From: JADCRZ01 sp039921525
GTDB taxonomy: Bacteria; Bacteroidota; Bacteroidia; Chitinophagales; Chitinophagaceae
Direction: 5' to 3'
DNA length: 64,000 bases
Assembly (NCBI GenBank): GCA_039921525.1
Contig: JBDSBP010000088.1
Span: forward strand, 1 to 64,000
Shown: positions 17,824-27,408 of the stretch, piece by piece
Position numbering within the stretch: the first letter of the stretch is position 1
Layout of the letters: each line of letters starts with the position of its first letter
Translations under genes and position numbers: made by a program
The notes under the pieces: generated by a model
Seen by the model: the letters and a program-made list of their open reading frames with translations, nothing else
What the model was told of the DNA's origin: nothing
The model's database searches: none

Positions 17824-20358
17824 TTAGTTTAAAGCGTAAACAGGTAAATTTTCCCGAGTAGCGTCAATAATATAATTCGTTTTCATCTCTTTCGCCGATT
17901 CTATTAGTTCTTTTAAATCTTTTACGGTATTTATCTCGTGAGCGATGGGTGAGTATACAACGAATGCACCGTCTTTAAAATAATAGAACTGTTGGGTTTC
18001 AGGATGTTTCACCATCAGGTGCACCCATTCATTAATATACCATTCGTACATTTCGGGAGCAGCCTGAATAGTTTTTAAAACCACTGCGGGGAAATGTTCT
18101 ACAATTATTAATAAACGAACAGGGTCGTGTACTTCAATCATTTGTAAGGGAAGGCCAGGCCTTAAGTCACCATCACTGCTATTAGCCACTCCAATCAATC
18201 CCATTACGTTGTGCGGAAGTTTAGTGCCTGCTCCCAGCTTATAGTTATCAACTCTTGAAAAATAATATTCAAGGTTAATGCCACCGCAAACTGGCCCGAT
18301 GGGTTTCATAATTCCAGTGAGCAACCGGCCTTCCAGATCAGTTTTATAATCATAAGAATTCAAAAATGCCCTTCTATCTAAAAACAAACCCTTGGTTAAA
18401 CTGCGGTTGCCTATAATACAAAGTGTATTGGTGCCATGTCCCAATTCAGGCCGTGGTTCAAACATAGAAACGGATCTCTTCAAGATGTCCTTCCTCACTT
18501 TTTTTAAACTGTTCTTTGTATTAATAGAAGCAAATCTCCTGGATCTTTCTTTAGCGTTTAAATCCAACGCGTTTTCGAAGGAGATGATATTAGTGAGATG
18601 CAGTTCTTTATTTTTCGATGTAAGAATTTGTTCGTCATAAAACTCCATCTGGTCAGCGGCCGTATCATGTAACGCACCAATAAATTGCGTTTCAGTTGGT
18701 ATCGCTATAGCTCTTTCATTTAACAAGGTCCTCACTTTTGGGTGATTGGCCATAAACGAAAACACCCTTGAGTTTACTGAACCCGGCCTTCCACTGCAGG
18801 CGCCACAATCATGAGCACCGTGGTGGGGATTGTTTGCGCTGCTACTGCCATGGGCCACCACGTATACTATACTAGTAAAATCTTTTATTAAGCCAGTGCC
18901 TCTTAATAACCCTTCCACCCTGGCCGCCATTTCTTCAATTGTAAATCCTATTTGCAACCCATTTTCCCTGTCATTCAAATTTTTATTCTCTATTGTAAGC
19001 TGTGCATCCTTATTCATGTGGGCGAAAGCATTGGAAATAGCGGGGCTCATTTCAGGCCGGAAAATATTTTGCATTAAACGAACAGCCGACCAAAAGCCTA
19101 ATGTAATGGTACTAAAGAACCCTGCAAATAAGGTATGTGTTTTACGGGTATAAAGCAGTTCATGTTTTCTTTTTCCTTTAACATCGAATTCTTTAATGAG
19201 GTATTTGGGTGTAACAGGTGCCGGGCAAAGTTTATCATAGAAATTTCCATTTTCCGGTTGCAGGTAAAATTCTACTCCAAAGAATCCGGGGGTACCCAGT
19301 GTTTCGCAATTGGGGTCAATAAATTCTATATGCCTGCGTATGGAACACTCCCTTTCATCAATGCAAAAAATTGCCTGGAAACTTTTTTTGACGGGCATTT
19401 CCGGCCTGCTTTTTTTACCGATCGTTGCTATTCCAGCGAGCACTTCATCGTAATAACTCCATTCAAAGGCATTTTGCCATACCGTAAAAACTTCCTGTAA
19501 TTCTGTTGTGTCAATGTCAGCTAGCAGGTTTACGGGAGCACTATGTATGTTGATGCTTAATGGTGTCCAATATTTACCTAATTGAGCATCTAATGCATCA
19601 ATTTCAAGCAGCAATTCGAAAACAATCAAATCATGAAGAGAAATATTCTTAGGGTCGAGCAATTCATCTGGTAGTTCTTCAACGGTGCACACCATTCCTG
19701 ACCAGCCACGGTGACTAAATTGTTGATCGAAAAGATATTGCTCAAAAAAGCATTCATCGCCCACCACAATTTTAAGCAGCTCTTTTATATCCCCGCTGCC
19801 ATTCAATAAAAGTTCTTTTGCCCTGGCAGTTTTAAAGAAACTTGTATAATTATTTTTCTCCATTTCTTCTAAAGAAACAAGAAAACCCTCCTCTCTCACC
19901 GGGAATTTCCAGATAGAAACACCCTGGTCCAGGTAACTGCATAATACCCTGAAAAGAAGTGGCTGAACAAGGTTATCGAGATCTATTTTGTATTGTGTTT
20001 TCCAGTTAGCTCGTAGTGAGCCAATTCTCGGTAAATTGGTAGTATCATATTCTTTGTATAATAACCTTTCCTTCCATAGCTCCAGGTGTGCAGCTGATTT
20101 CTTTTCTGATATAATTCTTTCCAACACTTCGTTCTTAATACGTCCGATATTGTAAAGTTCCCTGAACTCTGTTAATTGAAGTGTTACCTGGTAACCAAAG
20201 ATTTTTGAAGCTTTAAAAATAGCATCGTAAAACGTAAGGTGCTGAAATGCATGCAGGGAATTATGATGAATAAAATCTTTCAGGGGTGTTTGTGATGGCA
20301 GGTAATGCTTTAGTTCGTGCAAAACATGTTTTTCATCAAAAGAGTTAACGTTTGTCAT
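17824..20358 (-). CDS. dabA: DabA (UPF0753/DUF2309): zinc subunit of inorganic carbon transporter
   Basis: 844 aa, full length for the family. The beta-carbonic-anhydrase-like zinc site is complete: C332 and D334 (FCIDERECS), H503 (VVAHGSSS) and C518 (HDCGACSGRPG), with the same spacing as the described Halothiobacillus enzyme. DabA is a peripheral inner-membrane protein that hydrates CO2 using energy through DabB. The gene sits 16 bp downstream of the SulP gene and 7 bp upstream of dabB in one operon. In a heterotroph the likely role is to supply bicarbonate for carboxylases at ambient CO2. Confidence 0.94.
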   Translation of the reverse strand: MTNVNSFDEKHVLHELKHYLPSQTPLKDFIHHNSLHAFQHLTFYDAIFKASKIFGYQVTLQLTEFRELYNIGRIKNEVLERIISEKKSAAHLELWKERLLYKEYDTTNLPRIGSLRANWKTQYKIDLDNLVQPLLFRVLCSYLDQGVSIWKFPVREEGFLVSLEEMEKNNYTSFFKTARAKELLLNGSGDIKELLKIVVGDECFFEQYLFDQQFSHRGWSGMVCTVEELPDELLDPKNISLHDLIVFELLLEIDALDAQLGKYWTPLSINIHSAPVNLLADIDTTELQEVFTVWQNAFEWSYYDEVLAGIATIGKKSRPEMPVKKSFQAIFCIDERECSIRRHIEFIDPNCETLGTPGFFGVEFYLQPENGNFYDKLCPAPVTPKYLIKEFDVKGKRKHELLYTRKTHTLFAGFFSTITLGFWSAVRLMQNIFRPEMSPAISNAFAHMNKDAQLTIENKNLNDRENGLQIGFTIEEMAARVEGLLRGTGLIKDFTSIVYVVAHGSSSANNPHHGAHDCGACSGRPGSVNSRVFSFMANHPKVRTLLNERAIAIPTETQFIGALHDTAADQMEFYDEQILTSKNKELHLTNIISFENALDLNAKERSRRFASINTKNSLKKVRKDILKRSVSMFEPRPELGHGTNTLCIIGNRSLTKGLFLDRRAFLNSYDYKTDLEGRLLTGIMKPIGPVCGGINLEYYFSRVDNYKLGAGTKLPHNVMGLIGVANSSDGDLRPGLPLQMIEVHDPVRLLIIVEHFPAVVLKTIQAAPEMYEWYINEWVHLMVKHPETQQFYYFKDGAFVVYSPIAHEINTVKDLKELIESAKEMKTNYIIDATRENLPVYALN

Positions 20359-20374
20359 GATAGTCGTTTGTAGC

Positions 20375-21991
20375 TTAGTGAACTGAAAGCACGTTCAATT
20401 GGTTTTCGATTTGATACTTTTCCTGGAAACCTTCCAACTTGCAATTGATTTTTTTTAGCGGCGCCTTAATATCCCTGAATTCTTTTATCAGTTCAAGCAC
20501 ATCAAAATCTATATAATCAGAATGAGACGCATCAATGATCACCGTTGCATTTTTAGGTATGTGATCTAACGTTGCCCGTATAGCCGCTTTATTTAAAAAG
20601 GATACTTCTTCTGACAGGCGAATTTTTATAAGGTCACCCTCCTTGTGCTGATCTTTATGAAAGTAATAAGAGTTTTTAAGATTGCCATGCAGAATAGCGC
20701 CAAATGCGGCTACAAGTCCGGCTATCACTCCAATTAATAAACCTTCCCCTTTTAGCGGGGGATATAATCCTAACAAATCAATACCGATAATTACCAATAC
20801 GGTCACAAAAAATGGAATCGCCTGGTACTTGCCATTTCTTATCATTTGAGAGAAAACAGGGATCTTACATAATTTGTACCCGGTTAATAAAAGTATGGCA
20901 GCTAGCGAGGCCAAAGGAATAAAATTAAGCAGGCGCGGGATAGTTACTACACACACTAATAATAAAAAGCCGTGGAAAATAGATGATAACCTGCTTTTTG
21001 CACCTGCATGCACATTGGCACTGCTCCTAACTATTACACTTGTAATTGGCAATCCACCAATTAAACCTGATATGGAATTTCCGATACCCTGGGCTAATAA
21101 TTCTCTATTGGTATTGGTCACATTTCTTTCCGGATCAAGGTTATCAATTGCTTCAATGCTAAGTAAAGTTTCCAGGCTCGCGATGATAGCTATCATAATA
21201 CCTGTCACAATTACCTTGCTGTTTAAAAAGCCATTAAAATCCGGAAAAGTAAAAAAGCTGAAAAATTCTGATGGATTTGTTGCGGCTTTAATTTGCACCA
21301 AATGATCCCCATCAACTAAAAGAGGGCTATTTGCTGCGTTAAACAATGCATTGAGCACGATACTTATTATAACTGCTATCAGGGCGCCAGGTATAAATTT
21401 CACCTTGTTTTTTATAAATGGCTTTTCCCAAACCAACATAATTATAATAGATACGACGCATATAATAAGTGCGCCCGGATTAATATGCACCAAGGGTTGC
21501 AGCAATTCATGCCAGTCTTCGTGTCCAAAGTCCGTTAAGAGTCCTTTTGCATCTCTATCGTAACCCACTGCATGCGGAATTTGTTTGGCAATGATCAATA
21601 TTCCAATACTCGTCAGTAATCCTTTAATTACACTGGAAGGAAAATAGTTAGCGATACCTCCTAACTTGGCAACACTGATCAAAATTTGCAAAATGCCTGC
21701 AATTAACACGGCACAAAGAAAAAGATCGAATTCACCAATATTAGTAATATCCGCCAATACTAATGCAGCCAGGCCTGCTGCCGGGCCACTAACGCTGAGC
21801 TTTGAACCGCTTAAGCTACCTATAACGATACCGCCAATAATACCGGATATTAAACCGCTGAAAAAAGGAGCGCCGGAGGCCAGGGAAATTCCCAAACAAA
21901 GCGGAAGAGCAACTAAAAAAACCACGATCCCGGATGGCAGATCGTATTTCCAAAATTTAAAAGTAAATCCTTTAGCATCTTGCATAAACAT
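20375..21991 (-). CDS. SulP family anion transporter with STAS domain, likely bicarbonate
   Basis: 538 aa. SulP transmembrane domain from about residue 12 to 425 (GIVVFLVALPLCLGISLASG near 21-40 and GSLSGSKLSVSGPAAGLAAL near 57-76), then a cytoplasmic STAS domain (about 445-530, with IIDASHSDYIDFDVLELI). SulP proteins carry sulfate, bicarbonate or other anions. Because this gene begins an operon with dabA and dabB, bicarbonate is the better guess; the downstream cysC is too far away to argue strongly for sulfate. The start at 21991 (MFMQD) has a second in-frame ATG two codons later; the choice hardly matters. Confidence 0.88.
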   Translation of the reverse strand: MFMQDAKGFTFKFWKYDLPSGIVVFLVALPLCLGISLASGAPFFSGLISGIIGGIVIGSLSGSKLSVSGPAAGLAALVLADITNIGEFDLFLCAVLIAGILQILISVAKLGGIANYFPSSVIKGLLTSIGILIIAKQIPHAVGYDRDAKGLLTDFGHEDWHELLQPLVHINPGALIICVVSIIIMLVWEKPFIKNKVKFIPGALIAVIISIVLNALFNAANSPLLVDGDHLVQIKAATNPSEFFSFFTFPDFNGFLNSKVIVTGIMIAIIASLETLLSIEAIDNLDPERNVTNTNRELLAQGIGNSISGLIGGLPITSVIVRSSANVHAGAKSRLSSIFHGFLLLVCVVTIPRLLNFIPLASLAAILLLTGYKLCKIPVFSQMIRNGKYQAIPFFVTVLVIIGIDLLGLYPPLKGEGLLIGVIAGLVAAFGAILHGNLKNSYYFHKDQHKEGDLIKIRLSEEVSFLNKAAIRATLDHIPKNATVIIDASHSDYIDFDVLELIKEFRDIKAPLKKINCKLEGFQEKYQIENQLNVLSVH

Positions 21992-22118
21992 ATGAAAATT
22001 AAAATGAGAGAGATAGATGGTGTAGAATTATGCGAAACATAAGCCCATTGGGGCCAAATAATGAATTCGCAAAACTTTCACTTTGAATAAAAGGCATTCA
22101 ATAAATGCGGAAGAGGAA

Positions 22119-22454
22119 TTATATTCTAGCTGGGTCCGGGGGGAAATAAACTCCCATGCTAAAGTCGGAACTGGCGTAAAAGGTCTTCGCCCGTTGATCA
22201 AACGATAGTTGATTAACAATTACAAACGTTTGTGTTTTATTGATGGGCAAATGTTCTGAAAAATCCTTTTTATCATTCTTATCTTCAAATTTCTTTGACT
22301 CTGCATTCTTTTCTTCACAATCATAATCCTGGGCGAAATCAGCAAAACTGTCGGTTAGTTTAATATAATGATTTATGGTTTTAAAATTGTAGGCTAATAA
22401 AACCGACATTACAAGAAAATAGGTGATTATTTGTTTATAAACGTTAACCATCAA
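22119..22454 (-). CDS. Small membrane-anchored protein, unknown
   Basis: 111 aa, unrecognised. A hydrophobic helix near residues 8-26 (IITYFLVMSVLLAYNFKTI) is followed by a charged Asp/Glu/Lys-rich middle with a single cysteine (DYDCEEKNAESKK) and a C-terminal YFPPDPARI tail. This layout resembles small Bacteroidota periplasmic proteins that end in a Pro-Pro motif, but I cannot name a family. It precedes the SulP gene by 127 bp on the same strand and might be expressed with it. Coding status rests on length, signal-like N-terminus and coherent composition. Confidence 0.55.
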   Translation of the reverse strand: MMVNVYKQIITYFLVMSVLLAYNFKTINHYIKLTDSFADFAQDYDCEEKNAESKKFEDKNDKKDFSEHLPINKTQTFVIVNQLSFDQRAKTFYASSDFSMGVYFPPDPARI

Positions 22455-22810
22455 GGCAAAGATGCGAAAAAAATATGATTCTATTTCCTAAAAGTTCGAT
22501 TTAACATATTACAACTTACGCAATAAGTACTTTTTCGCAAGGAACCCTCAACCGTTCATATAGAAAGATTTTAGGCCGTATCATTTGTACCAATAATTTA
22601 TTGGTAATAAGTAAATGCTCAATAGGACGATAATTCATTACATAGGAGTGCTATTCATTTTAAATGATGTTAAATAAGCAAAACCCGGTAAGAAAGGTTT
22701 ATCTATCCTCCATCACTTATTATTAAAATTAAGACGAATTACGAAAAGGATTGGTAGATTGATAAGAAAAATCTTATTAACTTAGAATTTTACTATAATA
22801 AGTCTTTACT
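22455..22810. other. Divergent intergenic region
   Basis: 356 bp between the divergent small gene and glgB. Very AT-rich, with no open frame or clear hairpin. It should carry both promoters, but I could not place a convincing TAnnTTTG box. Confidence 0.4.
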
Positions 22811-24820
22811 ATGAATTTCACCGAAAAGCTTGCTATAATACAGGAAGATGGCTGGTTAGACCCATATGCATATGATGTTAATGAACGCTTTGAAAGATAT
22901 AAAAAAGCACGTAAGGATATCGAGAATGCAGAGGGAAGCCTTCTTAATTTCTCGCAAGCCCATCAATACTATGGCATTAACTTCGACAAGGCAAAAAAAG
23001 GATGGATGTACAGGGAATGGGCCCCTAATGCGCACAATTTATTCCTGATTGGTGATTTTAATGAATGGAACAGAACCTCTCATAAACTGGAAAGAAACGA
23101 TAAGGGTGATTGGGAAATATTTCTGCCGTATGAAAAATACAAAGACTCCTTTGTTCATGGCAGTAAGGTGAAGGTAAATATACAGTCCATCAATGGCTCC
23201 AACGACCGCATCCCGGCCTACATCCGAAAAGTGATCCAGGACCCTGAGACCTACGATTTTTCCGGGCAGGTATGGTTCCCCGAAAAACCTTTTAAGTGGA
23301 CAGATAGCAGCTTCGATCCCGCAGAAAATTTTCAACAACCAATTATTTATGAGTGTCATATAGGAATGTCGCTCGAACTTGACAGGGTGGGCACTTACCG
23401 GGAATTTGCAGACGAAATATTACCAAGAATTAAAGAAGGGGGTTACAATACCATCCAATTAATGGCGATCATGGAACACCCTTATTACGGTTCATTCGGT
23501 TACCATGTTTCCAATTTCTTTGCACCTACTTCCCGGTTCGGCACGCCGGAAGACTTGAAATACCTGGTAAATAAGAGTCATGACATGGGTATCACTACCA
23601 TCATGGACATCGTTCATTCTCATGCCGTAAAAAATCTGGCTGAGGGCCTGAATGAATTTGATGGTACCGACAGCCAGTTTTTTCATGCCGGGCCCAGAGG
23701 GTATCATGAAGGATGGGATTCAAAATTATTTGATTATGGAAAATGGGAGGTGAAGAAATTTCTTCTTTCTAACGCAAGGTATTGGTTAGAAGAGTTTCAC
23801 TTTGACGGTTACCGCTTCGACGGCGTTACTTCCATGTTATATTTTCATCACGGACTTACATCTTTTGATCACTATGATAAATATTTTAAATCAGGTGTGG
23901 ATTGGGATGCAGTTACCTACATGCAGCTGGCAAATGCCGTAATTCACGAATTTAAAAAGAACACACTTTCTATTGCAGAAGACGTAAGCGGTATGCCAGG
24001 GTTATGCAGGAAACCGGAAGAAGGTGGTGTAGGATTCGATTTCAGGCTGGCAATGGGCGTTCCCGACTACTGGATTAAAATACTTAAACATAAATCAGAT
24101 GAAGAGTGGGATATATTTGAAATGTGGAACGTATTAGGGAATAGAAGATACAAAGAGAAATCAATAGCTTATGCGGAATCACATGACCAGGCATTGGTGG
24201 GTGATAAATCTATAGCCTTCTGGCTCATGGATAAAGAGATGTATTATCATATGCACGTAGATGATGTTAACCTGGTCATTGATCGGGGCATTGCTTTACA
24301 TAAGATGATTCGCCTGTTTACTATATCTCTTGGCGGAGAAGCCTATTTAAATTTTATTGGCAACGAATTCGGGCATCCCGAATGGGTCGATTTTCCAAGA
24401 GAAGGGAATAACTGGAGTTATCACTATGCCCGTCGGCAATGGTCGCTGGTAGATAATAAAAACCTTAAATACAAGTTCATGGCTAACTGGGACAAGGCCA
24501 TGATCAATACTATCAAAGAAAATAAGGTGCTTTCATCAGCGGTGGCAACGCAGATCCACATGGATGATAATAACAAGGTCATCGCCTTTGAAAGAAACAA
24601 CCTTATATTCATTTTCAATTTCAGTAGCGGAAATTCTATTTTTGGTTACAAGCTATGGGTGCCGCGGAAAGGTGACTATAAAATTATTTTAAATTCAGAT
24701 AAGAAAGAGTTTGGTGGTTTCGAAAGAGTGGATGACTCTATTAATTATCCAACAGATGAACATCAAAATATTAGTGTTTATCTGACTAACAGAACGGCTT
24801 TGGTGATGAAGATTGTCTGA
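22811..24820 (+). CDS. glgB: 1,4-alpha-glucan branching enzyme, GH13 eukaryotic-like subgroup
   Basis: 669 aa. Introduces alpha-1,6 branches into glycogen in the cytoplasm. A CBM48 domain (about 60-150; WMYREWAPNAHNLFLIGDFN) precedes the GH13 barrel. Catalytic residues are D337 (DGYRFDGVTSM), E390 (IAEDVSGMPG) and D459 (ESHDQAL). The LDPYAYDVNERF start and overall length match the GH13_8, eukaryote-like subgroup common in Bacteroidota, not the E. coli type. The gene stands alone, convergent with the DeoR-type regulator 4 bp downstream. No glgA or glgC is in the window. Confidence 0.95.
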   Translation: MNFTEKLAIIQEDGWLDPYAYDVNERFERYKKARKDIENAEGSLLNFSQAHQYYGINFDKAKKGWMYREWAPNAHNLFLIGDFNEWNRTSHKLERNDKGDWEIFLPYEKYKDSFVHGSKVKVNIQSINGSNDRIPAYIRKVIQDPETYDFSGQVWFPEKPFKWTDSSFDPAENFQQPIIYECHIGMSLELDRVGTYREFADEILPRIKEGGYNTIQLMAIMEHPYYGSFGYHVSNFFAPTSRFGTPEDLKYLVNKSHDMGITTIMDIVHSHAVKNLAEGLNEFDGTDSQFFHAGPRGYHEGWDSKLFDYGKWEVKKFLLSNARYWLEEFHFDGYRFDGVTSMLYFHHGLTSFDHYDKYFKSGVDWDAVTYMQLANAVIHEFKKNTLSIAEDVSGMPGLCRKPEEGGVGFDFRLAMGVPDYWIKILKHKSDEEWDIFEMWNVLGNRRYKEKSIAYAESHDQALVGDKSIAFWLMDKEMYYHMHVDDVNLVIDRGIALHKMIRLFTISLGGEAYLNFIGNEFGHPEWVDFPREGNNWSYHYARRQWSLVDNKNLKYKFMANWDKAMINTIKENKVLSSAVATQIHMDDNNKVIAFERNNLIFIFNFSSGNSIFGYKLWVPRKGDYKIILNSDKKEFGGFERVDDSINYPTDEHQNISVYLTNRTALVMKIV

Positions 24821-24824
24821 ACAC

Positions 24825-25592
24825 CTAAATTATAGTTACCTCAATCCCCATCCCCTCCAGGTGTGTTACAAAATGTTTCGGTATACCGCTATCAGTAATA
24901 AAACGGTCAATGCTTTCTATTCCGCAGATTCTTCCGAAACCCCTTCTTCCAAACTTGGTAGAGTCAGAAAGCACGATCACTTTTTGTGATGCATCAATCA
25001 TGCGACGGTTCAAGTGCGCTTCAATAATGCTTGTTGTGGTTAGTCCGAATTCAAGATCGATACCATCCACGCCCAGGAACAATTTGGTACAGGAAAAATC
25101 CGCTAATATATTTTCCGCGTAAGGCCCGGTTACTGAAGATGAACTCTTTCTTAAAATACCGCCTAACTGCACCACTTCAATATTAGGGTATTGCATCAGT
25201 TCCATGGCTACATTCAGGGCAGAGGTTACAACGGTTAGGCTTTCTTTAGGTTTGATGTTTTTTGCCAGTGCAAGTACGGTAGTTCCAGAAGCTATTATTA
25301 TAGAATCGTTGGCAACTATAGACTGGGCTGCAGCGGCGCCGATCTTCATTTTTTCATTCGTCTGCAATTTCTCTTTTACAGTAACGGGCTGGTCTATTAT
25401 ATAGGGATTATGCATGGTAGCGCCACCGTGAGTGCGGAAAAGCAATCCTTTTTCTTCCAGCAATTTCAAATCCTTTCGTATAGTTACAGAACTCACTTTA
25501 AGTTCTTTATACAGATCCAGCACATTAACATATCCCTTTGAATGCAGTTTGCTTAAAATGAATTTATGTCGCTCAGCCAGGTTCATATCCAT
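24825..25592 (-). CDS. DeoR/GlpR family transcriptional repressor
   Basis: 255 aa. An N-terminal winged helix-turn-helix (about residues 5-57, VSSVTIRKDLKLLEEKGLL) is followed by a DeoR sugar-phosphate sensor domain (about 75-235; GTTVLALA, VLSDSTKFGRRGF). DeoR-type repressors release DNA when a phosphorylated sugar or glycerol phosphate binds. The gene faces glpD divergently across 167 bp containing inverted TTTCG/CGAAA boxes, so it most likely controls glpD and the glycerophosphodiesterase, and itself. The ligand is inferred from context. Confidence 0.9.
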   Translation of the reverse strand: MDMNLAERHKFILSKLHSKGYVNVLDLYKELKVSSVTIRKDLKLLEEKGLLFRTHGGATMHNPYIIDQPVTVKEKLQTNEKMKIGAAAAQSIVANDSIIIASGTTVLALAKNIKPKESLTVVTSALNVAMELMQYPNIEVVQLGGILRKSSSSVTGPYAENILADFSCTKLFLGVDGIDLEFGLTTTSIIEAHLNRRMIDASQKVIVLSDSTKFGRRGFGRICGIESIDRFITDSGIPKHFVTHLEGMGIEVTII

Positions 25593-25636
25593 ATTTAAGA
25601 TAAAAGTAATAATTTTAGTATTATTGCTTCGATACA

Positions 25637-25716
25637 GTTTCGCGAGGGATATTACGAAACAAATTATTTTTTAACATTTCGGATTGTTATTAATTTAATT
25701 ATTACTTTCGAAATGT
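25637..25716 (+). promoter_or_regulatory. glpD promoter with candidate GlpR operators
   Basis: The -7 box TTACTTTCG (703-710, one mismatch to TAnnTTTG) has a TTG about 18 bases upstream (25685-25687). Inverted boxes bracket it: ACATTTCG (25674-25681) and CGAAATGT (25709-25716), with the palindrome TTTCGAAA at 25706-25713. A second pair, GTTTCG (25637-25642) and CGAAAC (25655-25660), lies upstream, nearer the divergent repressor gene. The arrangement fits DeoR-family operators overlapping a promoter. Confidence 0.5.
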
Positions 25717-25759
25717 GAATGAAACAAAACAAAACGGAACCTCAGCTGATTTACCAGGA

Positions 25760-27361
25760 ATGGAGGGATTTTTAAACCGCAATGATTCCCTGGAAAAACT
25801 TCAGTCTCAAACTGTTTGGGATCTTATCATTATCGGAGGGGGTGCAACCGGGTTGGGTGTTGCAGTAGATGCAGCCAATCGTGGGTACGCCACCCTGTTA
25901 TTGGAGCAATGCGATTTCGCCAAAGGCACATCCAGCCGCAGCACCAAGCTGGTACATGGTGGTGTTCGGTACCTGGCCCAGGGTAATATCGGGCTGGTTT
26001 ACGATGCATTGCATGAAAGAGGACTGTTATTAAAAAATGCTTCACACATAGTAAAGCGCCAGGCTTTTATTATTCCCTGTTATGGCGTATTGTCAAAGTT
26101 CAAATATTTAATAGGTCTGAAAATATATGATTGGCTTTCAGGTACTTTCAGTTTCGGGCGGTCTAGTTTTATAAATCGAAAGAATATGATAAAAGCCTTG
26201 CCTGAAATCAACACGAAGGGACTTGTCGGAGGTATAAAATATTTTGACGGCCAGTTCGATGATGCCCGGCTGGCTATCAACCTGGCCCAAACCAGCGTAG
26301 CGCAGGGCGCGGTAGTTTTAAATTATTGTAAAGTAAGCAAGCTAGCCAAGAAGGGCGGCAAAATACAGGCAGTGACCGCTTATGATATGGAGAAGAGCCG
26401 TGAGTATCAACTTAGGGCAAAAACAGTGATTAACGCCACAGGTGTTTTTGTTGATGATATTTTACAAATGGATAAACCGGAAACCAAACCATTGGTGCGG
26501 CCAAGCCAGGGCATACACCTGGTTTTTGATAAATCGTTTTTTACCAGTAGTAACGCATTGATGATTCCTAAAACGGCTGACGGTCGTGTTTTATTTGCTG
26601 TACCATGGCACGATCATGTTTTAGTTGGAACCACAGACACTCCATTAAACAAACCTACCATAGAGCCGAAAGCGCTCGACGAAGAAGTTAATTTCATTCT
26701 CAAAACAATGCAGCAGTATTTGTCGAAACTGCCAACTAAAAAAGATGTGTTAAGCGTTTTTGCAGGTCTTCGTCCTCTTGCGGCGCCTCAAAAAGAAACA
26801 GGAAATACTAAAGAAATATCCAGGGATCACAAGCTTATTGTAAGTGAATCCGGCCTTATTACCATTACCGGTGGCAAATGGACCACCTATCGCAAAATGG
26901 CGGAAGAGACAGTGAATGCGGCAATAAAAGTAGGCAACCTGGAACCCGTTCCGTGTGGCACAAAACAACTTGCCATACATGGCAGTATAACTACTCCTTC
27001 TTCCGATGACGCCCTGTCTATTTATGGCACTGATCAGGAAGGAATTAAAAACCTGGTACTAGAGAACCCTTCACTACTCAAAAAATTAATAGAAGAATTG
27101 CCTTATACACAAGCCGAAGTCGTATGGTCGGTACGGCATGAGATGGCAAGAACCGTTGAAGATGTATTAGCAAGAAGACTACGCATTTTGTTTTTAGATG
27201 CCAAAGCGGCTATGAACGCAGCCCCTAAGGTGGCTGAATTAATAGCAAAAGAACTCAACCGTGACGAGCACTGGATAGCTGACCAATTAGAAAGTTTTTA
27301 CTCGCTGGCTAATAATTATTTATTGGAGCCATACCATCAGATAGTAGCGGTTAGCCATTAA
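25760..27361 (+). CDS. glpD: FAD-dependent glycerol-3-phosphate dehydrogenase
   Basis: 533 aa from the ATG at 25760. Oxidises sn-glycerol 3-phosphate to dihydroxyacetone phosphate at the inner membrane and passes electrons to quinone. The FAD-binding LIIIGGGATGLGVAVDAA sits near residue 23; TSSRSTKLVHGGVRYL and the C-terminal TGGKWTTYRKMAEETV are hallmarks of the family, and a GlpD C-terminal domain (about 400-530) is complete. A GTG at 25715 in the same frame would add 15 residues but coincides with the predicted transcription start and operator, so the ATG is preferred. It is followed by the phosphodiesterase gene, 47 bp away, with a shared promoter likely. Confidence 0.93.
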   Translation: MEGFLNRNDSLEKLQSQTVWDLIIIGGGATGLGVAVDAANRGYATLLLEQCDFAKGTSSRSTKLVHGGVRYLAQGNIGLVYDALHERGLLLKNASHIVKRQAFIIPCYGVLSKFKYLIGLKIYDWLSGTFSFGRSSFINRKNMIKALPEINTKGLVGGIKYFDGQFDDARLAINLAQTSVAQGAVVLNYCKVSKLAKKGGKIQAVTAYDMEKSREYQLRAKTVINATGVFVDDILQMDKPETKPLVRPSQGIHLVFDKSFFTSSNALMIPKTADGRVLFAVPWHDHVLVGTTDTPLNKPTIEPKALDEEVNFILKTMQQYLSKLPTKKDVLSVFAGLRPLAAPQKETGNTKEISRDHKLIVSESGLITITGGKWTTYRKMAEETVNAAIKVGNLEPVPCGTKQLAIHGSITTPSSDDALSIYGTDQEGIKNLVLENPSLLKKLIEELPYTQAEVVWSVRHEMARTVEDVLARRLRILFLDAKAAMNAAPKVAELIAKELNRDEHWIADQLESFYSLANNYLLEPYHQIVAVSH

Positions 27362-27408
27362 CGTTATAAGTGATACTAACTTCTAATTCTAACCTCAAAA
27401 TTACGTCT

